Below, in pieces: positions 10,631 through 21,478 of a stretch of 64,000 nt of DNA. The notes beneath the pieces are model-generated. The model was not told where the DNA came from and searched no databases. It saw only the letters and a program-made list of their open reading frames with translations. Origin of the DNA: Diphasiastrum complanatum. Lineage: Eukaryota; Streptophyta; Lycopodiopsida; Lycopodiales; Lycopodiaceae. Each line of letters begins with the position of its first letter. The stretch's first letter is position 1. Location: contig MU832055.1 of the NCBI GenBank assembly GCA_029204225.1, forward strand, positions 25,687 to 89,686. Reading direction: 5' to 3'. The position numbers were made by a program, and so were the translations under genes.

Positions 10631-11253
10631 AATCCTGTAATAATAAGATCATGATTTATATCAAGGATTGATTTTAATCTTACTTCCTTGCGGTTTTTGA
10701 AGAGTTATACTCATATAAATTTGATAACTTGATCGTTACCACTGGTCATTTTGAGTAACTAGTCATACTAGCACCAAAGTTGCAGGCCACGTTCCGGATC
10801 GCGTTTAGGGATTTCCCGTTAGGGTTTCCCAATATTTTTTTTTAAAATTTCAAGTTTGTCATCAATTATCAAGAGTAGTTACTGATCCTAAGCTGTTGAA
10901 ACCCTACTTTTTGTGTCATTTGCATCCTACATAGAGACTTTTTCTCACATAATTAATCCAAAGGAATACAAGGCAACAACTATCTTGTTGGAGGGCATCA
11001 TTACCCTCTTACTGCTTAAATAGGTAAAGTGATTACTCTTCTTTGGACGACTCAATGCCAATCAGCCTTTGATCAGCTTAATAGTCTTTTGGCTTGGTCA
11101 GATAACAAGTCCATCTCCACTACAAGATACAACTGCTGAAATGTATGCCAAAACTATGATGTAACTTGTTTTTCTTTTGGATGCACATGTTACGATTGTG
11201 TGCTAGCAGTCAGGAGAGTTGTGAATGTTGGAACATTTTTACATCTGCTGCAG
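10631..11253. other. Probable intron 1 or upstream DNA of AP-1 sigma gene
   Basis: No coding motif. It ends with TTTTTACATCTGCTGCAG, a good 3' splice site before exon 2. The ATG-bearing exon must lie upstream, either in this window unrecognised or outside it. Confidence 0.45.
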
Positions 11254-11340
11254 ATTCATTTTGTGCTGCTATTCAGCAGACAGGGTAAAGTTCGATTGAC
11301 TAAGTGGTACTCTCCATACTCTCAGAAAGAAAGAGCAAAG
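11254..11340 (+). CDS. AP1S: AP-1 sigma exon 2
   Basis: 29 codons starting [20 protein letters not shown], the strongly conserved N-terminal strand of the longin-like adaptin small-chain fold. The start is set by the acceptor CTGCTGCAG and the end by AAAG|GTTTTT, a weak donor but at the expected boundary. The exon begins after the initiator Met codon, as in plant sigma genes where intron 1 follows ATG; this is why no start codon is present. Phase 0 on both sides. Confidence 0.93.
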
Positions 11341-11476
11341 GTTTTTGCTTCACCTTTCTCTAAAAGTGATCATCTCCATAGCCTGTTGCCAAAGTTTTCG
11401 TTTGAGGGGCTTTTCTGATCATTAGTAGCAGCAGATTTTGATCACGGATTTCTGTCATGTTATGCCACATTGTCAG

Positions 11477-11568
11477 GTGATTCGTGAGCTCAGTGGAGTC
11501 ATTCTTCCCAGAGGCCCAAAACTTTGCAATTTTGTGGAATGGCGAGGAGTGAAAGTTGTTTATAAACG
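11477..11568 (+). CDS. AP1S: AP-1 sigma exon 3
   Basis: 30 codons plus two bases: VIRELSGVILPRGPKLCNFV and then EWRGVKVVYK. The last codon is split CG|G (Arg) with exon 4. Acceptor TTGTCAG, donor GTCTTC. The segment contributes strands of the longin domain. Compared with the usual EWRGYKVVYKR it has Val in place of Tyr. Confidence 0.94.
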
Positions 11569-11807
11569 GTCTTCTCATATATTATTTCCAAAAGTTTTTT
11601 ATTACTACTTAAATGTAGATTTTTATTCTATTGGCTGCACATATCAGTCTATTGCTGCAACTTTTACAGCACATTAGATTCAAGAATCAACTGAAGAGTG
11701 GCAATTCCTAGGATTGACATAGTTTTTGGCTCTAATGTTACAGAGCTACTGTGTATAATAGAAGTTATAGTTGAAGATGCTAGTTGTTTGATACTGTGTG
11801 AGTGCAG

Positions 11808-11916
11808 GTATGCAAGCCTTTATTTCTGTATGTGCATTGATTCAGAAGACAATGAACTTGAGTGCCTCGAGATTATCCACCATTATGTTCAGATTTTGGA
11901 TCGTTATTTTGGCAAT
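11808..11916 (+). CDS. AP1S: AP-1 sigma exon 4
   Basis: One base completing Arg plus 36 codons, [20 protein letters not shown] then [16 protein letters not shown]. Acceptor GAGTGCAG; the donor is the consensus GTAAGT, opening the 17-kb intron. This is the core conserved block of sigma adaptins (dileucine-signal-binding surface in the AP2 structure). No stop or frameshift. Confidence 0.95.
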
Positions 11917-12029
11917 GTAAGTTCTAAAAACTAAGATGTGTTTTGGAGTGAATTCTGATAACATACTTGCCGCATAGCAAAGGAACAATTCCGGTACATG
12001 ATGTGATGTGATGTGATGTGCATGTGTGT

Positions 12030-12032
12030 GTG

Positions 12033-12112
<80 letters not shown>

Positions 12113-13960
12113 GCTTTTTTAATGCCTTTTCCATGCCAAAAGGCATATAAGACGAAAGATATATATATTAAGTTTGTGGTAACCATGGGAGTGTATAAAA
12201 CAACTTCAAAACAATAATGAAGAAAAAAATACATTGCCTCTAACTATAATCTCTCTGGGGGTACCTTGGAAACGGCTGGTCTCAATAGCCAACTGATGTG
12301 AATCGTGATGAGACTCGTAGTTGTTCCATTATGAATCTAAGACCGTGAGATAATCCAGAATCAAGATAGCATGGTAAAACTGGGAGTCCGACCGCATCTA
12401 TTTATAGAAAGTGAGTCCGGTAGTAGTCACGTTTGACGCCTTGCTGGCCCTGCCATGGTTGAACAAAATATGCTCAATATAAGAAGCGTCTGATATAATC
12501 ATGGGTGCCTGATGGAAGATGTGTGATACAAATGGCAAGTGTATCATGTAACTGAGTCTAGCTAGACAAGGGAAGCCTGGCCCTTCCCAGGTCTAGTGGA
12601 AGTTGCCTATCTCATGCCAAATATAAGACCAATAAAGAGCAGCCCTAGATAATTGGAGGATGATACAATATCTCTAGTCACTACATGAAGGCCCTGGATG
12701 TATCGCAGACCATAACCTTGGTCTTCATTAGTTGTGGAGACAAGAATCACATCATTAGCATAAAGAAGGATGGCAATTAGAATATTACCAAGTCTACAAC
12801 CTGCACCACTAACTATTGAATAACTCTCTCTAGCCGTATATATAATCCAAACAAGGTAGGTGAGAGGAAACAACCCCCCTTCACCCCAGTGGTACTCCAA
12901 ATTTGCTATGAAATGCCAATGACACTCCAAAATCAACCCAAAACTCTCTCATAAAGTGCCATCATTGCCAAAACCATGTTAATGGAGAAACCAAGGTCAC
13001 ATAACGGTTGCATGAGACGGCGGACCGTGGAACAAAGTGAAAGGCTTTCATGAAGTCAACAAAACAATTGTAGACCCGCTCTCTCTTTTTTCTGGCCTCC
13101 TAGATGATAGCCCGAAGAGTGAAGACATGATTTTTAGTGGAATAATGAGCTCGGAAACTTGCCTAACCCAATGCATGTAGTCTCTTGGTCTCAGCCTCAA
13201 AACTCACTGCTGACTGAAGAATGGAGGCATATAGTTTCACAATAATGTGTCCACTCATGATGGTATAGTAGTTACCAGGATTCATGGGGTCACACCAGTT
13301 TTGTGGATGGGATGAATGAACGGCTCGGTTGAGCAAAGCGGCTGAAAGTATGTCTGCAACATGGATCAATAATTCGAATTCAAGGTCGTCAATATCTGGG
13401 TTATGGTGGGTCTTCATTCTCTTGATGGCTAATAGGACCATGTCAGAGGTGAAGAAGGTGAACTCACATGGACGGGGGGAGATGGAGATGGGCATGCTAG
13501 TGGGTACGTTGTATAATGTAGTGGCATATGTAGTCCAGGTATGTAGATCTTCAAGGAGAGGAGGTGAAGCATAGGGGATAAACTCACGCCAAAAAGCAGC
13601 TATGGATGAACTAAAAAGAGAATTGACAAGTCATTTCCCGTCCTATGTTTCATATACATGTTTTCTACGACAAAGTGTGTGGTGAAGAGATCAATGTGCT
13701 ATATAAAGAAGATGGGGTTCATGTAAATGTGCATGGACAGCACGGAGATGAAGAGAGTGGCATTCGGTATCAAACCAAGGAGGTCATACGGGATGAGATG
13801 ATGTGGGTTGGAGTCGATAAGGTTTAGATGTGAAAGCCAGCGATGCAACGATGTGGAGTGAGGCGGTGAGCTATGATAGCGAAAATGACAAAGGAGTGAC
13901 GTAAGAGCTTTATGATATGTCATCTGACTCTTTTCCTCAAGGCATCTCTACGACAAATGG
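12030..13960 (-). mobile_element. LINE relic alpha (ORF2 and 3' end)
   Basis: Minus-strand remnant of an autonomous LINE inside AP-1 sigma intron 4. In order: a segment before the RT (13,600-13,500, FWREFIPYASPP), the RT block (PISISPRPCEFTFF, NPGNYYTIMSGHI, LYASILQSAVSFEAETKRLH, ALGxASFRAHYST, YNCFVDFMKAFHFVP), a YAND-type motif (ILLYANDVILVST, 12,765-12,740) where LINEs have YADD, the C-terminal SHQLAIETSRFQGTPRE near 12,270, then the 3' end at 12,152-12,113. Many stops and deletions; a dead copy. Confidence 0.8.
12035..12112. repeat. (GA)n plus (CAGA)n tail of LINE alpha
   Basis: About 31 GA units then four CAGA units. Read on the minus strand this is a (TCTG)n(TC)n tail directly following the LINE 3' motif. 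It is flanked on the left by a (GATGT)n and (TG)n patch (11,999-12,034). Confidence 0.9.
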
Positions 13961-14199
13961 AAGATGGAAAGTGGATAATCAAGGTGGTGTTATCTTTTTT
14001 GGTATGCCTGAGGAACTAGAGGACCATGGTTGGGATGCCCTATGGAACAGTGTATATGTTGACGATGTGAAATATGATTGCATCTCAACTTGAGAGCGTT
14101 TGAAAAACATCTCTAAATCTGTAAAATAAAAATGCATTTATTGTAAACCTAAATACAAATACAATGATAAAGAGACAACATAGGTATTAACTATGAAAT

Positions 14200-15946
14200 A
14201 GCTATGTATGATGATAATGTTGTTGCTGCTACTGAAAAAGGATGTAATACGAGCTACAGTGGGAGGTAAGGCTTTTATATGCTACTGACGTCAAGTGTGA
14301 GAGGGACCTCTTCTTGTGGCTATGGTGTAATGTTAGGAGGTGCATTGTCGTCATCTGGAGAAAAAGGAGGTGATATGAAGTTGTGTCTGGAGTACTCTGA
14401 TGCGAAGGTTGGAGACATTGTAATAAAAGTGTCTCTTGTATCATAAGTGCAACACAACATAGACCCTCATAGGTAACAAGTGAACACAAAGTGACTAGTG
14501 TCTCGCGCAAATCTTGTAATGGGTTGGGTATGTGAAGAAAAGTGTTCCCCAGTTCCCACCTCATCTAGAGAGCATAACTGACAGATTCTATCCTCTCGTG
14601 GAATACTCTGAAACTTTCCAATCTCATCCTCAAGCTGATGCGAGGAGACTTGAAGCTAATCTAGTATCAATCTGAGACCATGTGATAACCTAGAACATGG
14701 GTAGTATGGTAGCTTTGTAGATGACCCGTTTGATGTAATCATGGGTACCCAAGGGAAGGGCAATCATAGAGATGCCAAGTGTGTCAAGGATGCAGATAAA
14801 GTAGGGGAGAGTGCATACGTCTGTTTCACTTAGGATATTAGTGATTGTTTTGGATGTGCTATCACACAATTTGAAACCTCCCACCACCCTCTTGTATATA
14901 GCCATGACCACCAGCATGATATGAGGTTAGAATTACACATCCTTCACCCTCTAAATAAGCCTATGGTGTGGTATTGCATTGCAAGTTTATGTGAATTCTA
15001 CAAAGCAACAATATAGCCCAGCCTCCTTTTCTCCTATGTCTCGCCTCCTTGTTGAGTGCCCTATGAGTGAATTTATGGTCGGTGGTAGAGTGATGTGCCA
15101 TGAAGCTATCTATTCCATAGCATGTACGTGTCTAGCCTTGGCCTCTCTGACTACTATCTCAAGGATGATCTTACAAAGCTTAGCCATGACATAGCCAATC
15201 GTAGTGGTACAATAACCGTCTAGCCTCAATGGTCACCAGTTTGGTGGATTGGGTGAGTGATATTGGTGCACCAAGAGAATGGGAAAGTAGAGATACAATG
15301 TCAAGGAGCGTGGCCAAGGCAGGGGATACAATGTTTGCAACATGTTAAAGGCCAAGGCAGATGTTTGGCCTCAAGGTTTTCGACATCACAAGCAAGTTAT
15401 ATTTCAGCCAATCAGCAACTTCATGTACCATCTGTGGAATGCTTAAAGAGAACTTGGAAAGTATTTGTGAGATGGTGATTGGGGTGGTGGTGGGTATTGT
15501 TTAGAGGGTTGTAGCATATTGGGTCCAAGTATATAGATCGATCAAAGGGAAAAAAAAAAGGGGGGGGGGGGGCGGGTTGGGCTTTGTAGAAGAAACTCAC
15601 GCCAAAAGGCACCTGATCATGAGGTACACAAGAAGTCTACAAGTCTCTTGTTCTCAACTTCCATGTAGGCTTCCTTCTTGCATCAAAGAAGTGTTCGTTT
15701 CTGGTATTTGGCCTCATGGAGATGGTGGGAAGAGGAGGTACAAACTTGGAAAATGTGTAGATGGATTTGACGACATTTCTCATCATACCATGTATCATGT
15801 GATTTCATTTTATGTGCTTTGGATGGAAAAGAGAGGGATGCGGCTACATGGACAACAAAGGTGAGATTATTGGCTTTTGTATCAAATGGTATATGATGTA
15901 GTGACTGGAGTGAGTCATGGTATAGAGGGGTTTGTGTGATTGACAA
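14200..15946 (-). mobile_element. LINE relic beta (ORF2 fragments and 3' UTR)
   Basis: Second minus-strand LINE remnant. At 15,946-15,683 it has WYDEKCRQIHLHIFQ, the W-Y/F-D-x-x-C word that follows the endonuclease domain. RT pieces follow between 15,420 and 14,930 (ALATLLDIV, HHSTTDHKFTHRAL, EARRLLYHYD in shifting frames). At 14,917-14,690 come the post-RT segment and THDYIKRVIYKATILPMF, matching a THDYIRR word in copy alpha. The part near 14,290-14,210 resembles the 3' UTR of copy gamma (17,870-17,960). Heavily mutated; the 3'-terminal motif is lost. Confidence 0.65.
15560..15572. repeat. A9-G13 homopolymer junction
   Basis: A run of nine A followed by thirteen G then CGGG, inside LINE relic beta. 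A pure G-run of this length can form quadruplex or slip during sequencing, so its exact length is uncertain. Confidence 0.8.
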
Positions 15947-15976
15947 TGTGTATTATAATGTATGAGGGGCTAGAGA

Positions 15977-16457
15977 CAATGTTTCACTGAAAGCATTTCA
16001 TTCAATGAAACTCCGTTTTGAAAAGTTCGTTTCAAACGGACTGTTCCAAACAAATTTTAAAATTAGAGCAAGAAAAAAAAAAAAAAAAACCTAATGTGTG
16101 TGTGTGAAAGTTTGGCGTATAAAACTTTAATCAGAACTTAGTAGGAAATAGTAGAATTATGAATACCTTGTGCATGTGCATTGTGTGATGTATCTCAATG
16201 TCTCATTGAGTCCTTAGTCATTCAAGTTTGTCGATTACCAATTGTTTATCAATCATTGTATAGAGCTATAATCACTGTCTAGACACTTAAACAACACTTG
16301 GTTTTCTTTTAACAAAAGGCTAGGAATAAAAACAAGCAAAAAAAAAACCCTAAAAATGTTTCACCGTTTCTTTCTCGACAAAGCCGAATTTTTCTCATTT
16401 TAACCGTGTTTCAAACACGTCGTGAAAAGGCTTTTCGAAAAGGTCCACGAAACATTG
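15977..16457. mobile_element. hAT-type MITE, copy 1
   Basis: A 481-bp non-coding element with termini CAATGTTTC and GAAACATTG (9-bp perfect inverted repeat). The 8-bp flanks GCTAGAGA (15969-15976) and GTTGGAGA (16458-16465) match at six of eight bases, both mismatches being transitions. Eight-bp duplications are typical of the hAT superfamily. Subterminal regions are rich in TTTCGAAA/GTTTCAAAC words. A second copy with the same ends lies at 50,399-52,659. Confidence 0.78.
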
Positions 16458-16465
16458 GTTGGAGA

Positions 16466-17099
16466 GACAGGTGGAGATGATCAAGCCATTATTGAGCCTA
16501 GGTAGAAAGTGAGAGAGAAGTGTTCAAGTAGAGGTAATGGCTAGGTCAAAAATGTATGTGACCCATGAGGTAGTCAACCACGCCGTGTCCTATGCCATGT
16601 GAAATCCCTTGAGGTATGCCATCTAGCTAGGCCATCATATATGACTAGTTCTTGAGATTCTCCCAAACATAGGGAATGCCCACCATTGGCTGTAATTGGG
16701 CAATCCTTGTTTGTCAATGCTTTGTGAATACCAAGCTCCTCATTGTCAAGTGTGCATATATGTATCAATCATCCTCCACATCATGTATGTCAATATGGCA
16801 ACATGATGTCAAGGGCCTTGCACTAACAAATCTAGAATCGCGATTTTATTGTGATTCGCGAAGCGTTGTCCAGAAAATCAGCATTTGCTGTGAATCGTTT
16901 TTTTGTTTTTTTAAACCACCCAATATGGGTATCAGTAGAGAGAGGAAAATTAGAGTATTGCAGATAGACAATTTTCCAGTGGATTCTGGTCCGCCACAAG
17001 CAGTTAGGTGAAATATATTTGTTGCATAAACCTGGGTGACAAAAATTCCAGATATGCTGTTGAACGGACATTTAGCACAGAACCTTACTGAAACGCATT
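16466..17099. other. Intronic DNA with GAATCGCGATT words
   Basis: No gene seen. At 16,830-16,900 there are AGAATCGCGATTTT, GTGATTCGCGAAGCG and GTGAATCG, similar to the palindromic GCGAATCGCGATTCG sequence at 27,535-27,590. Probably a fragment of a transposon end. Confidence 0.4.
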
Positions 17100-17329
17100 G
17101 AAATGCACACTAAACCATGCCAAACCCTACTAAGCCTTACTGAAAAACCCTAAATTGTTCTATTGGCTCTCTGATGTCTATCAAGGTCAAAATGAGTAAG
17201 AAACTATACTGAATCATGGTTGAAACCATAATGAACCATACTGAAGAGATACGACACATGTTAAGCCTGAACCCACTTTCTCGAGCTAGATGTAGTCGGA
17301 GTTTTAGTACTGCCACGATACTTAGCCTC

Positions 17330-18104
17330 AGGCTTATCACATTGCCTCAGGTTCACATTGGGGCAGCTCAGAGTATCCTCACATCAGCTAGCTATTGAGA
17401 CTGGGAGGTTCCATGGTATTCCACAAGAGGTGCGGATTTGCCAGTTTTGCTCTTTAGACGAGGTGGAGTCCAAGGAGCATTTCATTTTTAGATGCCCTAT
17501 TTACTATGAGATCAAAGGGAGATACCACTGTTTGTTGTTCAGAGACAGGCCCCCCACTCTACGATCTCTTATATCCTATGAGGACTCTAGATTTGTGCTC
17601 TCATGATACGAGAGATGTTCTTACTGCGACGAGATCTACACGAGGCGACCCAACACTCTATTCCTCAACTACTGATCACTTCATTCTTTTGTAGGCGGAG
17701 ACCATGAGACCTAGATATTGACGATGACGAAGACGACACCGATGATAGTCACCTGCATGCCCACAGAGATCAGAGACAACATCGATCACCATTTAGCGGT
17801 TGGGACCTCTAGACCTCCTCCGCAACGACATACCTCCCACACCCATGTGCGACATCAGCAGATTCCAGAGCTCCCACATGTTGCAGCCCGCATCACATTC
17901 TTCTACAGTAGCGGCAGTTCCTCACGACAGTGTTTCAGATTTTTATGCACCGACATCATTATTATCGCATATATCTTAGTATACATTAGATGTTTTCTTT
18001 TAGCATCTTCGAAGACGTTTATGCGCTCCCACTGTTACCACATACTTGACATGTACTTTGTAGTCTTATATGCCTTTGGCATCAAAAAGACATTAACTTT
18101 CTTT

Positions 18105-18138
<34 letters not shown>
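17330..18138 (+). mobile_element. LINE relic gamma (ORF2 C-terminus, 3' UTR, tail)
   Basis: Plus-strand LINE fragment ending with the family 3' motif (18,064-18,100) and a (TC)15 tail (18,109-18,138). About 460 nt separate the ORF2 stop (17,604-17,606) from the motif. It demonstrates that the 3' end also found on ORF1-only copies belongs to a LINE with ORF2. The 5' part is lost. Confidence 0.75.
17358..17606 (+). pseudogene. LINE ORF2 C-terminal zinc-finger segment
   Basis: 83 open codons: SSHQLAIETGRFHGIPQEV, then CQFCSLDEVESKEHFIFRCP, a C-x2-C..H-x4-C pattern that closes the ORF2 protein of many plant LINEs after the RT and helps template binding. The upstream RT is absent. Two minus-strand copies of the same SHQLAIET word or its 3' neighbours occur in relics alpha and beta. 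Confidence 0.8.
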
Positions 18139-18140
<2 letters not shown>

Positions 18141-18414
18141 GTAATGGAAGCATGAGAAGAAGAAAAAGAAAGAGAAGGAAAGATTGGAGCCAGTGTATGA
18201 CAAATGAAACAGCAGTGATCAAGGTGGGAAGAAGAATTAAAGATAGGAAAGTCTCCAGCATCAGCATAAAACTCAAGGGTATAAAAACCGGTTATAACTA
18301 GGCAGGTGAAAAAAGAAGCTTGAATTCTAAGTTGTGGCAGGCATGTGCCGGTCCTCTTGTTTCGTTGCCAACAATTGGTAGCCAAGTTGTCTATTTTCCC
18401 CAAGGTCATAGTGA
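18139..18414. other. Unassigned intronic sequence
   Basis: Purine-rich start (AGAAGAAGAAAAAGAAAGAGAAGG) directly after the LINE tail, then ordinary sequence. No gene or repeat recognised. Confidence 0.4.
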
Positions 18415-18690
18415 ACAGCTGACTGGGCACGCTTCTGCTGACTGGATGCGGACTAGGCGCAGCTGACTGGGCGCACATCTGGGCACGCTGCTGAGCGCAC
18501 ATTCTGCTGACTGCTGACTGGTCACGCAGCTGACTGGGTGCGCATTTCAGGGTGCCGAGGGCGCGCATCCTTGCTGACTGGGTATGCATTGATGACTGGG
18601 CTCTGACAGGGTGCAGCTCTAGCTGATAGGGCGCAGTTCTAGGGCGGACAGGGCGCATTTCTAAGGCTGACAGGGCGCGCATTTGCTGAG
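18415..18690. repeat. Degenerate GCTGACTGGGCGCAC tandem array
   Basis: About a dozen imperfect copies of CTGACTGGGCGCAC or CTGACAGGGCGC at 15-35 bp spacing over 270 bp. It lies upstream of the ORF1 copy at about 18.9-19.6 kb and may be its 5' UTR. The motif in reverse (GCGCCCTGTCAGC) recalls the GCGCCC words in the leader of element A. Confidence 0.7.
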
Positions 18691-18779
18691 TACCATGGCT
18701 CCTCCTTGAGGGTCAGGCCCTCCTCGCGCCACACGGACTCGCGCCCCTATAGCCAACACCTCATCCCCCCACCCACACA

Positions 18780-18802
18780 CCCCCCCCCCCCCCCCCCCCC
18801 CC
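18780..18802. repeat. Poly-C run (C23)
   Basis: Uninterrupted run of 23 C after a CA-rich patch. A minus-strand frame encoding poly-Gly across it is an artefact. Confidence 0.9.
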
Positions 18803-18929
18803 GGTCGTTGTTGGCTCACCCCCTGCCACAGTTCCCCCTCGCTGCTTGCCACAATACCCTCCCCCTCGCTGCTCGTTGACTCCACCATGTTGCAGACTAA
18901 TGATGTGGCAGCGTTGCCACGCAGGCAGC

Positions 18930-19640
18930 GCTGCCTGTTGATGTAGCACCCCCCCTTGCCTCTTCTTCTCCACTTTCACTTTCTTCTTCTGCTCCTTCTC
19001 TTTCATCTTCCTCTTCTTCCACCTCTTCCTCGTCTTCATCGATCTCCAATCCTATGAATCTAGCCATTCCTACCGGCCTCCTTCCTATTCCTATTTCCCA
19101 AGAAGCCATGGCTCCCCCACCTACAGTAATCCCATACACTCCCTCCAAATCAACCGAACTATTTTCCTCTTGGGAAGCTGACCAAATGAGAGCCGATTTC
19201 CAGCTTTTGAAGCAAGAACTTTCACAGTTGAAAGGAGTAGTGGTCTCCTTACTAAAGGAAAAGAACTTGTTGCAGTCCAAAGTCGCCTCATTGGAGGAAG
19301 TGATCAACACTCAGTAGGTTGCGGCCTCAGAAACAACCACCACCATGATACGGGAGCTCGAGAGTAAAATTGAACAGCATAAAGATTCATGGGCAGCAGT
19401 CTTAAAGAAAGGCACCAAGCGTAGCGCCCCACATCCCTAGACAGCCGCAGAGAAGCTTTACGCTTGTAGAGCCTAGTTACTTGGCACTATCATATATATG
19501 GATGACGATCTTACCTATATCCAGGTTGAGGAGAGGCATAAAGCCTTCCAGGTGGCTTGAGAGACTGGTAGACGAGTCATATATCGAGATGGTCAGATAC
19601 GATTTATTGCTGGCACCCCTAGCCGTTCCCAGAGCTAGGA
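18930..19640 (+). pseudogene. LINE ORF1-like protein relic, copy 2
   Basis: Starts with a Ser/Pro-rich stretch (SSSPLSLSSSAPSLSSSS), then from 19,054 a coiled coil (DFQLLKQELSQLKGVVVSLL and following), the marker SWAAVLKKGTK (19,389) and the C-terminal domain (LGTIIYMDDDLTYIQVEERH, GRRVIYRDGQIRFIAG). At least five in-frame stops occur and most of the RRM-like core is deleted between SWAAVLKK and IIYMDDD. The match to copies at 9.1-9.7 and 50.8-51.8 kb sets the identity. It abuts truncated element B, so its 3' end is missing. Confidence 0.72.
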
Positions 19641-19935
19641 ATTCGGGGCCCCTGGGATTGGGAGCATCCCAGGGCCCCATCCATACCATCTTCAGATTGC
19701 CACAGGTCTGCTAGCAAGCGAGCGAGCAACTCAACTCAAGAAACCGGAAATTTGGTACCATTTTGGAGCCACCAACTGGGATTTTCCGGGACAGCAGGTC
19801 TGAAATTTTGGGTAAAAGAGCTGAGAGGGTTCCTCTTCGTATTTTCTTTGAAAGTACAGTCCTCAGAAATAGCTAAATCTTCTTTCCCTCTTTGTACAGT
19901 TATAAATTAGTCTTTTTGACTTTTTTTGAAAGGAA

Positions 19936-21318
19936 ATGTCAGGCAATCTTTTTCTGTCTCTGAAAATGACCACTTCTCTGGGATTTGATCAACTCCTGAC
20001 AAGAGGCATTGATGAATTAGAAACGGAATCCCTGAGGTTCAATAAAGGGAAAGAACCAATGGAAGTAGAAGAACATAAACAATTCGCCGAAGAACTCGAC
20101 GAATTGGTTACCAAGGAGCAGTTTCTCCACTTGGTAACGAAAGTGGATGAACTGAGGTTGGCATTAGTCAATTTCAAGTCCAGTGTGGACGACTAGTTCG
20201 CTGAACTCAAAAGTTTAATTCTGAGTTTCGCGAAAGAAAGCCTTCCCTCCACTTCTCAGTTGTCCCCTTCTCCACTTCCATCAGTTTTGGGCGAGCCTCT
20301 GCGGTCTCACCCAGTGTCTTTAAAGATTTGAAGCCTCCTACTTTTATTGGGGAAGAGCCTTGATAGAAATGCAGACATTCTACAAACCTTCCTCAGCAAA
20401 TGGAAGAACATTCATGCTCTTAAACAGACCCCTGACCATTTGCAAGCAATAGAGGCCAGTCTTTCCTTAGGGCCCATGGCCTATAAGTGGTGGTTAAATC
20501 TACAAGAGACTGGGCAGGCTCCCCAGTCATGGAAGGCCTTTGAAGAAGCTTTCCTAAGAGAATTCCTACCGGAAAATGAACTTGATAGAGCCTGGAAAGC
20601 TTGGGAGAAAACAGTAATGGACAAGTCCCTAATCCAATATACGTCGCAGTATCGAGAAGCAATTTTAAAAATGGATGATTATCAGAAAATCAAGGGATTT
20701 GTCCATGGTCTCAAAGATGAATATAAAGTAGAGGTCCAGAGAAACTCGCCTACTACCCTTGACCAAGCTCTCAGATATGCTTAAATCTATGATGATTCAG
20801 TGGGTAGGAAGAGGGCGAGACAGCAGCCACTTTTTGAGCAGCCTCCTCAGAAAGACTTTCAATTTAAAAAGAAATTTTTAAAAAGAAAGAAAGAAAATAA
20901 AATTAAAGGTGAAGCTCCTCAGAAACGCCCTTCACTCATACAGCCCTTAAAACCAGAAGATTTTGAGAAAGCCAAACAAGAACGTTTGTGCTTTGTGTGT
21001 ATGGGCAAGGGACACACAGTCAGACAGTGTCCCAAGGGGCCTTTCACTAAGAAAGATAAAAAAAATAAGAAACAAGTTCATCTTCTTCAGACTGTAAGTT
21101 TCCCCAGTGACTCGGCAGCTTCCGAGATCAAAGTGTATCATGAAGACCATAAACACTGTTGCCAGCTGACCTCTGCAATGCTAGCGAGACCCTTTAGCTT
21201 TGGGCCGCATGACCTAGTACGTATGCATGGGAAAGTTGATAACCAGTCAGTTAGAGTTATGGTTGATGATGGGGCAACCCATAATGTCATCAACTACACC
21301 CTAGTTAAAAAACCTTAA
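19936..21318 (+). pseudogene. Element B gag and protease
   Basis: One frame in three open pieces (19,936-20,196; 20,347-20,784; 20,800-21,318). Acidic N-terminus with KQFAEELDELVTKEQFLHLV; capsid-like segment (ADILQTFLSKWKNIHAL, YKWWLNLQETG, REFLPENELDRAWKAWE); basic region; CCHC knuckle CFVCMGKGHTVRQC; protease-like VMVDDGATHNVIN. Breaks: TAG at 20,194, a frameshift near 20,330 and TAA at 20,782, where C still has CAA. The protease is cut off at about 21,365 by the 468-bp deletion. Confidence 0.88.
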
Positions 21319-21478
21319 CTTCCAGAAGTACCTAGTCAGCATAGGTACATAGTTTCACTAGCTGTACAGCACCTGTTTCTAAACCTCCGTATCGGGTCAG
21401 CCGAACAGAGGATGAAGAAATAACTAGGCAGTTAATAGATTATCTTGGGAAAGGCCAAATTCAGACCAGTAGTTCACC

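Noticed and set aside
18137-18682. 181-codon minus-strand frame over the GC-rich tandem array
   Set aside because: Composition-driven opening of a repeat array; no motif and no homologous frame elsewhere in the window.
18761-19039. Poly-Gly and Lys/Glu-rich minus-strand frames
   Set aside because: Antisense of poly-C and of the Ser-rich start of ORF1 copy 2.
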